From assembly GCA_947561715.1 (NCBI GenBank), contig OX387198.1:11098001-11162000 (forward strand): 64,000 nt of DNA, written 5' to 3'. Made by a program: the position numbers and the translations under genes. Positions 11,269 to 21,184 of this stretch are shown one piece after another. The first letter of the stretch is position 1. Each line of letters starts with the position of its first letter. Below the pieces are notes generated by a model. That model did not search any database, had not been told where the DNA came from, and saw only the letters and a list, made by a program, of their open reading frames with translations. This stretch comes from Ascidia mentula. Lineage: Eukaryota > Chordata > Ascidiacea > Phlebobranchia > Ascidiidae.

Positions 11269-12545
11269 TAGAAGAGCTGGGGTTCCTGGCTGACAGAATC
11301 ATTACGCCAACTGATTATAGTGTACCGGAAGATCACACACAAAACAATGAAATGCAGAGAATTACCGGTCAGATACAAGAACTGTTTACTGAGTTAAAGT
11401 CTGACATAAGCAATCAAAGACAACAAAGTCGCAGCAATTTTGTTGAACAAAACAAAAGTAACAATATGACCAACCGACGAAAGTTTTCATACCACCCGAC
11501 AAGACAAGAATATGCACAACAGTGTAGAAATCAAAACGGTTATTACGAGCCACAACAAGGAAATCACAGACAGCCCTTCCGACAATACCAAAGGCAAGGG
11601 CAAATAAATACTCAGTCTACCCAGCACCAACACCAGTCAACAGATGGCTTGTGTTTTTATCATGCACGCTTTGGTGACAAGGCGTTAAAATGCAACAAAC
11701 CTTGCAGTTACAATCAAGTCAATAATATCAACATCTGTATGAACCGACCGAATCAGATTTCAAAAGCACCAAATCGACGGCAATATTCCGAGTCGGCCTC
11801 AAACTCTTTGCCGCATGTCTACGACAAAAATAATAAAATGTCATTTCTGTTGGACACTGGATTATCCAAAAATTTCCTCCCAGTTACACAGCACCACACC
11901 CAAGAAGTTGAATCAGATTTTATTGGACCAGGCGGAGAGCCCATACCCTACTTTGGACAAACTGTACTTAACATTGACATTGGCTTCGGCAACATGCCTG
12001 TAACTTTCTCTGTTTGCAAAGTTAAAAGACCTGTTCTCGGATACTACTTCCTTCAAAAGCACGACTTGTTTATCAGACCTGACAAAAATCTGTTGCAGTC
12101 ATCACAAAACAGGAAATCAGTTCAATTTAACATGAAAGAAAGTTCAAAGGAAATAAATACAGTCCTTGTAAAAGTTCCGCACCGAGGCAGTCATGCAAAT
12201 AACACTCTTATAAAATCAACTGCAAAGGACAAGCCTAGTATTGTTATGGCAAACACACTTGGCTCAACAGACGTGCCCCAACATCAACAAAAACTAAACT
12301 TCACTCTTCTTCAACTGCAGATAAATTGCCTCAGTACAAAACTAAAAAGGCCAGGTACCCAAGCGTCAGAAAACGCCAAAGTAGCAATGCAACAATTACG
12401 GAAGGAAACAATCCTCGCTTACCAAAGCAGTCTTTCAAACCGCAACAAAAACTGCATGTCAACTCTTCTTTTTCCGGTGATGGAAGTAGGAAATATTTTT
12501 CCAAATTCAACTGCGAACAGTTCCGTACGCATCAATCAGAAGTGA
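11130..12545 (+). CDS. Gag C-terminus plus aspartic protease of LTR element, copy 1
   Basis: Open frame of 471 codons, of which the element-derived part starts near 11269. In order: end of gag (LEELGFLADRIITP), a Gln/Asn-rich linker, a Cys/His motif CFYHARFGDKALKC with following PC (11652-11705), then a retropepsin-like domain. The protease shows FLLDTG with the catalytic DTG at 11853-11861, a PIPYFGQ strand and the RPVLGYYFLQKHDLF segment, typical of Ty3/Gypsy proteases, where the last part normally reads ILGxDFL. The remaining sequence shows no polymerase motifs. In family terms it would process the gag polyprotein; here the separation from upstream gag makes function unlikely. Confidence 0.7.
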   Translation: MKNIRSLCKSQDPSTVVGKQVEKSPGALLQRALKTEFAQFNTYIGPLEELGFLADRIITPTDYSVPEDHTQNNEMQRITGQIQELFTELKSDISNQRQQSRSNFVEQNKSNNMTNRRKFSYHPTRQEYAQQCRNQNGYYEPQQGNHRQPFRQYQRQGQINTQSTQHQHQSTDGLCFYHARFGDKALKCNKPCSYNQVNNINICMNRPNQISKAPNRRQYSESASNSLPHVYDKNNKMSFLLDTGLSKNFLPVTQHHTQEVESDFIGPGGEPIPYFGQTVLNIDIGFGNMPVTFSVCKVKRPVLGYYFLQKHDLFIRPDKNLLQSSQNRKSVQFNMKESSKEINTVLVKVPHRGSHANNTLIKSTAKDKPSIVMANTLGSTDVPQHQQKLNFTLLQLQINCLSTKLKRPGTQASENAKVAMQQLRKETILAYQSSLSNRNKNCMSTLLFPVMEVGNIFPNSTANSSVRINQK

Positions 12546-13083
12546 CCATCATGCGGAATGACCGCCATGAAATTTCAAGGCATGACTACTCCGGTCTTGG
12601 TGAAGTCATCCATAAAGTCACAAGACTATTACAATTTACAAATATAGTGAGTCGTCTGTGTTTACTAAAGGCCGGATAAAATTTCCAACACCCGGCATCT
12701 GCAAGAATTTTGATAAATCAACGACGCTCACGTTTTACACAGATTCGTTACATTTTTTATGTTTGACCCACCAAAACGTTATTATGAGTTTGTATATGTA
12801 TAAAAACCGAATCAATGTTTATCACAATTTCACTCCGCCAATGTAATCTCATGCAACGTGCATCGCCTTTGCTTCTGCAACTCTCAAATCAGGATATAAA
12901 TTCCTGAGGCAGCTATCTCATGCGACGCGCATCCTTCAACACGTAAACATCAGCACTGATCAACCCCACAAAACCTTACAATAACTGAATGGGGTCACTC
13001 GATCAGCGACTGCGACAGCCGACATATTAATGCAATTGTGCTTTTCAAATAAATATAAGTCATGAGATCCCTACGTTTGGAAT

Positions 13084-13389
13084 CTATTCGCGACAAGACT
13101 CCGTTCCACTGAACCTGATTTGGGCCCAGTCGGGTGACGTGAAACGGGTCTGCTTGCAATAAATAACGTAGATCTTCATTTCGCGATTTGTATTTACCTC
13201 GAGGAATTCGAATCGCGTTTTTGTCTTCAACATACACGGCAATAGTTCACAAATACAAGGCATTGTATAGATTTTGTCATTTACAGCCTTGTTCACGAGG
13301 ACACTTATGTCCAATGTCTCACTTTTTCTAATATTAAATGGCACCATGAGCATTAACGTGGCAAAGGAAAAAACTTTTACTGGGTGCAA
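13084..13389 (-). CDS. Unidentified open frame at the block B / tandem-array junction
   Basis: A 101-codon minus-strand frame. The segment NIRKSETLDISVLVNKAV to KTKTRFEFLE reads like a genuine protein exon and is followed by a plausible donor (GTAAAT). I do not recognise it. An almost identical copy lies at 59170-59499. Because the copies are recent duplicates, conservation says little about selection. The first codons come from the tandem unit, so the true start, if any, is elsewhere. Confidence 0.3.
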   Translation of the reverse strand: MHPVKVFSFATLMLMVPFNIRKSETLDISVLVNKAVNDKIYTMPCICELLPCMLKTKTRFEFLEVNTNREMKIYVIYCKQTRFTSPDWAQIRFSGTESCRE

Positions 13390-14193
13390 TGATCAAATTT
13401 TTGGCAGTAAAAAGGCCCCCAATGTTTAAAAATTACCGCTATCCATGTAGCATTGAAAAACACACGGACCCAAAGTTGTATGTGTGGAAGGATCCAAACA
13501 GCAGTGATCATATCTCGCCACGATCTAGAAAGCTAGAATGATATTACATGCGCTAATGTCCCAATGCTGAAATTGCGCCGACTTTGAAATATTAAAAAAA
13601 ACAATTGGTGAAACTTGCTATCCGAGATAACCCCAGTTAAGTCCAATAAGTTACCCCGGCAACATTTTTTTTCAATTTCAAAAAAGCTATCCCTGGTCCT
13701 CTATCATATAATTGCATAATCATACAAAAAGGACACTTGAAAGAATAACATCTACTCATTCTATTTAAACCTTTCCCCAGTACAACATGATGCGTGCTGT
13801 CGTTTCTCTCAGTTCAGGCCAATGCGAACGTTTTGTTTTACCTCCGGTTATTCCCCGTTATAGGCGAAATAGGCAGCAAATTTTCACAGTAGACCCGCCC
13901 GCGTGGCTTCGCCCTTGGGACTTTAACTAGCTCTGAGGTGTATCCTTTTATAGACGGTATATGTCTTTTATTACAATGCAATGTTGAATTACTCGTTGTT
14001 TAAGGGTTCATTACTGAGTTGGCGAAGCGTATACTTCCATTGTAACATTGAATCACAATTCAATGCCAAATAATATCTTCAGTTAAAAGAGAAATACCCT
14101 CGTAGATTGGTTTTGCTACCTTGACTGACATGCGCCCATTTTTCACTTCCCTTGGTGAAGATTTAGATCAATGCAGGGAAAACGTTTACAGGT

Positions 14194-14725
14194 TCAATAT
14201 CCATGGAAACGTTCAATATCCATAAAGCCGGAAGTCTGTTCCCAGCATGCACAAAACAGATTGTGTGGTTTGCCGACGTGTATATTGTTGGAAGTATGGC
14301 ACCGACTACAGGTCAATAGTGATGGATAATGGCGGGCGCTTGAATGAAACATCATTTTGATAAGCCATGTTGAAATATTGCAAACATTTCGTTGTTGGAA
14401 TGATAAAGACGAGTTAAATCGATCAAAATTTAAATATCTCAAGGACATGGGGATGTGCATCTCTATATATATCACAAGCGGTTGACAAAGTTAAATTCCG
14501 TAGCAATACCTGTATAAAAGTTTTATCAGTTGTGTGGATACATTTCATGTCTATACAAGCTATCAGCAGTACAGATGCGTTGGAATCCTTTTTCTTTAGC
14601 ACTGAGTTGCATCGGATGTAGAACGCCTCTTCAGTGATACATATGATACGTTTGGGCGAGTCATCTCTGCATTCGTGCAGATTTAATTTTATTTGAAAAA
14701 TTACGTGCACAGTATTCTGCAACAA
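14194..14725 (-). CDS. Two overlapping unidentified open frames repeated in every unit
   Basis: Minus strand, 14423-14725 (100 codons; Cys-rich, with HECRDDSPKR and FYIRCNSVL) and 14194-14475 (93 codons; with RHYPSLLTCSRCH and LFCACWEQTSGF). Both recur at 18464-18983, 22723-23242, 27046-27565 and 60429-60948, staying open in all five copies. I recognise no family. They could be exons of a captured gene or chance frames kept open because the copies are young. Confidence 0.25.
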
Positions 14726-15534
14726 ATTTAATAGATTGTTGTGAAAGAAGCAACCAAAATTGTGAGTGGTTTACATTCATACAGTAATATATCAATATGG
14801 GTATTAATTTATTTTGTTTTTGATGATCTGGCTGCCTGTCGTGTGTTATTAGACACGTATCAAGACTTTGGTGATTTGTGAAAACCTAGCAGAACAATAT
14901 GAAAATTGAGCTTCTTTTGCCGTTTGTGGTATATATTTAAAAATGCCGCGTAGTAATGCTGTGATGGGGTCTCGTTGTTTGGCGAAATGTTGGTTAAAAA
15001 ATTCACGATAGTATGAGGGTTACTGAAAATATTTATATTTTTGCTGCTGTTAAAAGGTTATGAGAAATCATTTGCCATAAACCTAATTTAGTGGTAACTC
15101 ATAACGTGCGCGTTTTTTCATTACTGATGTGCACTTTATTGATTTGAACTCGTTATGGCCAAAACATATAACTTAGTAGAAATAGAGCAGAATAGCATTT
15201 GTATGCTTCGCATTTAAAATACATTACATAACACAGCTTATAAAACTGCTGTTTCAACCAGCAAACCACTCGATCTGTACTGTGTATGGAAATTCTCTAT
15301 TCAATTACCAGATACAATGACCCGGAAGCCAGTCGTATGTTAAATATACAGGTTTTAGAAGACAAACCAAAGCAACGGGGTCGGCAATGAAACTCTAATT
15401 GCTAATAATTTTACCGGAGCCAGAATATCAAGGTACACCTGGAACTCTTGTTTTAAAGAAAGCATTAATTCAACATTGCTTTGGTATTTCACACCAAATA
15501 GATAGTTGTTTTTTTTTGGTGGGTTGCACTTGCA

Positions 15535-16513
15535 GATCCAGCCGCTTATGCACGAGCTTAATTGGGTGGCGATCAAGCGGAATGATTTTTTTTCCTACAC
15601 GTGAAGATATATTGTGCATGTTAGTGTTGTGCCCCGTGTTTCAGGTAAGCATCAACTAAGTGCGGGGAAAACCGACAATCAACCTCTTTTGATTCCACGG
15701 GAACAGGTTTCCTGCTTTGATTTGTCATAAACATGTGGGAAGTTACTGCTGATCATCCCACATGTTTTGAACAAAAATTCAAACCTACAGGTTGGGCGGT
15801 ATGTGGTGGTAATAAATAAGTGTTTGCTAGTTACCAAAGTGTTGGGGAGGCTAAACATAGCTCCGAAACCTTCAAATAAAAATTTACCGCAACAAACATC
15901 TTTTGTTTCTTAATTGTGCAAATATTGCCTGTCTCAATTAAATGATAGTCGTGAACCAAATTAAAATTAAAAGTATTTTCCGCAAAAAGCAACTACGCAG
16001 ATGAAGGTCGTTCTCGGCGGCGAGAAGGTTGCTCTGTTCTGAAAGCTCTCTTTTGGCAGCAAAAATCTCCAATGCTTTGGATTGCGCAACACCGACTGGA
16101 ATTCACAACTAACACGCAAATATGTACCAGAAACAAAAGATGTTTGTTGCGGTAAATTTTTATTTGAAGGTTTCGGAGCTATGTTTAGCCTCCCCAACAC
16201 TTTGGTAACTAGCAAACACTTATTTATTACCACCACATACCACCCAACCTGTAGGTTTGAATTTTTGTTCAAAACATGTGGGATGATCAGCAGTAACTTC
16301 CCACATGTTTATGACAAATCAAAGCAGGAAACGTGTTCCCGTGCAATCAGAAGAGGTTGATTGTCGGTTTTCCCCGCAATTAGTTGATGTTTACCTGGAA
16401 CACGGGGCACAACACTAACATGCACAATATATCTTCACGTGTAGGAAGAAAAATCATTCCGTTTGATCGCCACCCAATCTGTGTGTGTTAGCTCGTGCAT
16501 AAGCGGCTGGATC
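15535..16513. repeat. Large inverted repeat in unit 1
   Basis: Left arm 15535-15910 and right arm 16129-16513 are near-perfect reverse complements (about 380 bases each), separated by a spacer of about 218 bases. Both arms begin at the outer edge with 'gatccagccgcttatgc' and end inward at 'catcttttgtttct'. Long frames in this stretch on either strand are by-products of the palindrome. Confidence 0.9.
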
Positions 16514-16594
16514 TGTATGTGCAACATCAAAATGAAACAACAATCTGGTCTGGTGCAGATAATAACAGTATTTATATAAAGATGACCAACTTGA

Positions 16595-16925
16595 AAATCC
16601 TTGATCAGGATCCTTCTTCCGTTTTTTATTTGTATCCCATCGTTCGGCATCAGAGGCTGAGATATCCATTATCCTCATTCTTTCATAATCCACGCCTTTC
16701 TCTTCACATTCCTTTCTTTTTTTTAATGTCCTCTAGTTTCCATTTCGTCCTTTGCTGACGACTTTCCCAGTTGGATGGCAACTTGCTTTTTCGGTCTTCT
16801 TCCACCACTTCGGCACGATTTAGTCTTTTAGATTCAAATCTTCGGTTTTTCAACGCTTTTAATTTATCCAGCCGTTCGTTTCGTTTACATTCAACGGGAT
16901 CGGATGAGATTTTGTCAGGTTCCAT
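16595..16925 (-). pseudogene. SYF2: SYF2 5' fragment, unit 1 (frameshifted)
   Basis: Encodes the central part of the spliceosome protein SYF2: LNRAEVVEEDRKSKLP, NWESRQQRTKWKL and, in a second frame, DYERMRIMDISASDAERW and DPDQGF. These match the family core, where the order is EVVEED, KLPxNWE, DYEK and AEDAERW. A T-run of 8 (7 in intact copies) shifts the frame between them. Homology ends at DPDQGF, where the C-terminal half of SYF2 is missing and the inverted repeat begins soon after. Captured partial gene, not functional as SYF2. Confidence 0.75.
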
Positions 16926-17211
16926 TCTGCTGATGTTGTAATATTAGAAATTTTTACTATGCGTACAATTACCGCATAACACAACAATAAACCTTCAACA
17001 ATCGACTGCTGGTTAAATTTCAAAGCGGGCCCAAAAAGCATTGGGTAAAATGAGGAACGAGACTTATTACTGCGGTTAAGACCATAGATATCACAAGTTA
17101 TGTTAGGTACAAGCATAGTATACACCACTCATACTCGTGTGTGTACTTAGGTACACGATACTAATTTTGAAGAGTTTGGTGATGAGGTTTACATAAACGA
17201 ACGCGGAAGGT

Positions 17212-17416
17212 TAAAAAAAAAACGGGGGTCATCTTTGGCCCATCCAAGAAAGTTGAATATACAATCAACTACAAGAAGTACTATATTACATAAACGAACG
17301 CGAAGGCGTCAAAGTATGACTGTGAAGTTTTAATACCTATATAGGCCCTATCATCTACAGTTAACTAAAATACAGTACTTCTTGGATGGACCAAAGATGA
17401 CCCACGGTTTTTTTTT
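17212..17416. repeat. MITE-like inverted-repeat element in each unit
   Basis: Terminal inverted repeats of about 28-35 bases ('gggtcatctttggcccatcc' against 'ggatggaccaaagatgaccc') bounded by A and T runs, about 205 bases in all. Copies at 21472-21675, 25793-25995, 30115-30305 and 63493-63698. No coding capacity. It could be a small DNA-transposon derivative that was present before the unit was amplified. Confidence 0.55.
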
Positions 17417-19792
17417 ACAAACGGTTTGCAATGCGGCGCCGCATATCATTATATTTTTATGTCGTTGCGCGGTTGGGAAGACATCATAGAAAATGGCGAA
17501 TGAAAAACTTTTACTGGGTGCAATGATCAAATTTTTGGCAGTAAAAAGGCCCCCAAAGTTTAAAAATTACCGCTATCCATGTAGCTTTGAAAAACACACG
17601 GACCCAAAGTTGTATGTATGGAAGGATCCAAACAGCAAGTGACCATCTCGCCACGATCTTAGAAAGGTAGAATGATATTTCATGCGCTAATGCCCCAATG
17701 CTGATGTTGCGCCGACTTTGAAGTATTTTAAAGAAAAATTGGTGAAACTTACTATCAGAAATAACCCCAGTTAAGTCCAATTAGTTACCCCTGCAACATT
17801 TTTTTTCAATTTCAAAAAAGCTATCCCTGGTCTCCTCTATCATATAATTGCATAATCATACAAAAAGGACACTTGAAAGAATAACATCTACTCATTCTAT
17901 TTAAACCTTTCCCCAGTACACCAAGATGCGTGCTGTCGTTTCTCTCAGTTCAGGCCAATGCGAACGTTTTGTTTTACCTGCGGTTATTCCCCGTTATAGG
18001 CGAAATAGGCAGCAAATTTTCACAGTAGACCCGCCCGTGTGGCTTCGCCCTTGGGACTTTAACTAGCTCTGAGGTGTATCCTTTTATAGACGGTATATGT
18101 CTTTTATTACAATGCAATGTTGAATTACTCGTTGTTTAAGGGTTCATCACTGAGTTGGCGAAGCGTATACTTCCATTGTAACATTGAATCATAATTCAAT
18201 GCCAAATAATATCTTCAGTTAAAAGAGAAATACCCTCGTAGATTGGTTTTGCTACCTTGACTGACATGCGCCCCTTTTTCACTTCCCTTGGTGAAGATTT
18301 AGATCAATGCAGGGAAAACGTTTACAGGTTCAATATCCATGGAAACGAACTACCATAAATCCGAGAAAGCGTCAATAAGTGTCGATTGGGCAGTTAAGGT
18401 TAAGACGACCCTGTTGGTTTGATTTGTCACTTGAAACCTGCAGGTAACTTACCATTGTTCACGTCATTGTATGAGGTATTTAAAGCCGGAAGTCTGTTCC
18501 CAGCATGCACAAAACAGATTGTGTGGTTTGCCGACGTGTATATTGTTGGAAGTATGGCACCGACTACAGGTCAATAGTGATGGATAATGGCGGGCGCTTG
18601 AATGAAACAGCATTTTGATAAGCCATGTTGAAATATTGCAAACATTTCGTTGTTGGAATGATAAAGACGAGTTAAATCGATCAAAATTTAAATATCTCGA
18701 GGACATGGGGATGTGCATCTCTATATGTATCACAAGCGGTTGACAAAGTTAAATTCCGTAGCAATACCTGTATAAAAGTTTTATCAGTTGTGTGGATACA
18801 TTTCATGTCTATACAAGCTATCAGCAGTACAGATGCGTTGGAATCCTTTTTCTTTAGCACTGAGTTGCATCGGATGTAGAACGCCTCTTCAGTGATACAT
18901 ATGATACGTTTGGGCGAGTCATCTCTGCATTCGTGCAGATTTAATTTTATTTGAAAAATTACGTGCACAGTATTCTGCAACAAATTTAATAGATTGTTGT
19001 GAAAGAAGCAACCAAAATTGTGAGTGGTTTACATTCATACAGTAATATATCAATATGGGTATTAATTTATTTTGTTTTTGATGATCTGGCTGACTGTCGT
19101 GTGTTATTAGACACGTATCAAGACTTTGGTGATTTGTGAAAACCTAGCAGAACAATATGAAAATTGAGCTTCTTTTGCCGTTTGTGGTATATATTTAAAA
19201 ATGCCTCGTAGTAATGCTGTGATGGGGTCTCGTTGTTTGGCGATGTGTTGGTTAAAAAATTCACGATAGTATGAGGGTTACTGAAAATATTTATATTTTT
19301 GCTGCTGTTAAAAGGTTATGAGAAATCATTTGCCATCAACCTAATTTAGTGGTAACTCATAACGTGCGCGTTTTTTCATTACTGATGTGCACTTTATTGA
19401 TTTGAACTCGTTATGGCCAAAACATATAACTTAGTAGAAACAGAGCAGAATAGCATTTGTATGTTTCGCATTTAAAATACATTACATAACACAGCTTATA
19501 AAACTGCTGTTTCAACCAGCAAACCACTCGATCTGTACTGTGTATGGAAATTCTCTATTCAATTACCAGATACAATGACGCGGAAGCCAGTCGTATGTTA
19601 AATATACAGGTTTTAGAAGACAAACCAAAGCAACGGGGTCGGCAATGAAACTCTAATTGCTAATAATTTTACCGGAGCCAGAATATCAAGGTACACCTGG
19701 AACTCTTGTTTTAAAGAAAGCATTAATTCAACATTGCTTTGGTATTTCACACCAAATAGATAGTTGTTTTTTTTTGGTGGGTTGCACTTGCA

Positions 19793-20771
19793 GATCCAGC
19801 CGCTTATGCAGGAGCTTAATTGGGTGGCGATCAAGCGGAATGATTTTTTTTCCTACACGTGAAGATATATTGTGCATGTTAGTGTTGTGCCCCGTGTTCC
19901 AGGTAAGCATCAACTAAGTGCGGGGAAAACCGACAATCAACCTCTTTTGATTCCACGGGAACAGGTTTCCTGCTTTGATTTGTCATAAACATGTGGGAAG
20001 TTACTGCTGATCATCCCACATGTTTTGAACAAAAATTCAAACCTACAGGTTGGGTGGTATGTGGTGGTAATAAATAAGTGTTTGCTAGTTACCAAAGTGT
20101 TGGTGAGGCTAAACATAGCTCCGAAACCTTCAAATAAAAATTTACCGCAACAAACATCTTTTGTTTCTTAATTGTGCAAATATTGCCTGTCTCAATTAAA
20201 TGATAGTCGTGAACCAAATTAAAATTAAAAGTATTTTCCGCAAAAAGCAACTACGCAGATGAAGGTCGTTCTCGGCGGCGAGAAGGTTGCTCTGTTCTGA
20301 AAGCTCTCTTTTGGCAGCAAAAATCTCCAATGCTTTGGATTGCGCAACACCGACTGGAATTCACAACTAACACGCAAATATGTACCAGAAACAAAAGATG
20401 TTTGTTGCGGTAAATTTTTATTTGAAGGTTTCGGAGCTATGTTTAGCCTCCCCAACACTTTGGTAACTAGCAAACACTTATTTATTACCACCACATACCG
20501 CCCAACCTGTAGGTTTGAATTTTTGTTCAAAACATGTGGGATGATCAGCAGTAACTTCCCACATGTTTATGACAAATCAAAGCAGGAAACCTGTTCCCGT
20601 GCAATCAGAAGAGGTTGATTGTCGGTTTTCCCCGCACTTAGTTGATGTTTACCTGGAACACGGGGCACAACACTAACATGCACAATATATCTTCACGTGT
20701 AGGAAGAAAAATCATTCCGTTTGATCGCCACCCAATCTGTGTGTGTTAGCTCGTGCATAAGCGGCTGGATC
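19793..20771. repeat. Large inverted repeat in unit 2
   Basis: Arms 19793-20168 and 20387-20771 with the short spacer type. Confidence 0.9.
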
Positions 20772-20852
20772 TGTATGTGCAACATCAAAATGAAACAACA
20801 ATCTGGTCTGGTGCAGATAATAACAGTATTTATATAAAGATGACCAACTTGA

Positions 20853-21184
20853 AAATCCTTGATCAGGATCCTTCTTCCGTTTTTTATTTGTATCCCATCG
20901 TTCGGCATCAGAGGCTGAGATATCCATTATCCTCATTCTTTCATAATCCACGCCTTTCTCTTCACATTCCTTTCTTTTTTTTTAATGTCCTCTAGTTTCC
21001 ATTTCGTCCTTTGCTGACGACTTTCCCAGTTGGATGGCAACTTGCTTTTTCGGTCTTCTTCCACCACTTCGGCACGATTTAGTCTTTTAGATTCAAATCT
21101 TCGGTTTTTCAACGCTTTTAATTTATCCAGCCGTTCGTTTCGTTTACTTTCAACGGGATCGGATGAGATTTTGTCAGGTTCCAT
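20853..21184 (-). pseudogene. SYF2: SYF2 5' fragment, unit 2 (frameshifted)
   Basis: Same fragment with a T-run of 9, shifting the frame in the KKRKECEEKG region. Upstream part open from the ATG at 21184; downstream part readable in another frame to DPDQGF. Confidence 0.75.

Larger units (their letters stand above)
8700..12660 (+). mobile_element. LTR-retrotransposon-like element, copy 1 (gag and protease only)
   Basis: Order seen: a promoter-like leader with TATATAA (9212-9218) and AATAAA (9365-9370), as in a U3-R-U5 long terminal repeat; a gag frame; a Cys/His motif; an aspartic protease. The gag and protease resemble Ty3/Gypsy-type elements. I see no reverse transcriptase (no YxDD box), RNase H or integrase downstream, and no matching 3' LTR. 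Primer-binding site and exact ends could not be fixed. The coding region is broken by an insertion near 10606-11268. A second copy is at about 55490-58790. Likely a deleted, non-autonomous relic. Confidence 0.7.
13370..17503. repeat. Tandem unit 1
   Basis: First unit, 4134 bases, joined to block B in the middle of the 'aaaacttttactgggtgc' stretch. It lacks about 125 bases near 14205 that are present in the other units. SYF2 fragment frameshifted. Confidence 0.85.

Noticed and set aside
12560..13080. Possible 3' LTR of the gag-protease element
   Set aside because: Compared by eye with 8700-9470; no shared stretch, TATA or poly(A) arrangement found.
15967..16360. Overlapping frames of about 90-100 codons on both strands in each palindrome
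   Set aside because: They mirror each other across the inverted-repeat arms and share no protein features; they are by-products of the palindrome.
16859..17128. Minus-strand 89-codon frame upstream of the SYF2 start in each unit
   Set aside because: Overlaps the SYF2 start in another frame and shows no recognisable domain; probably upstream flank.
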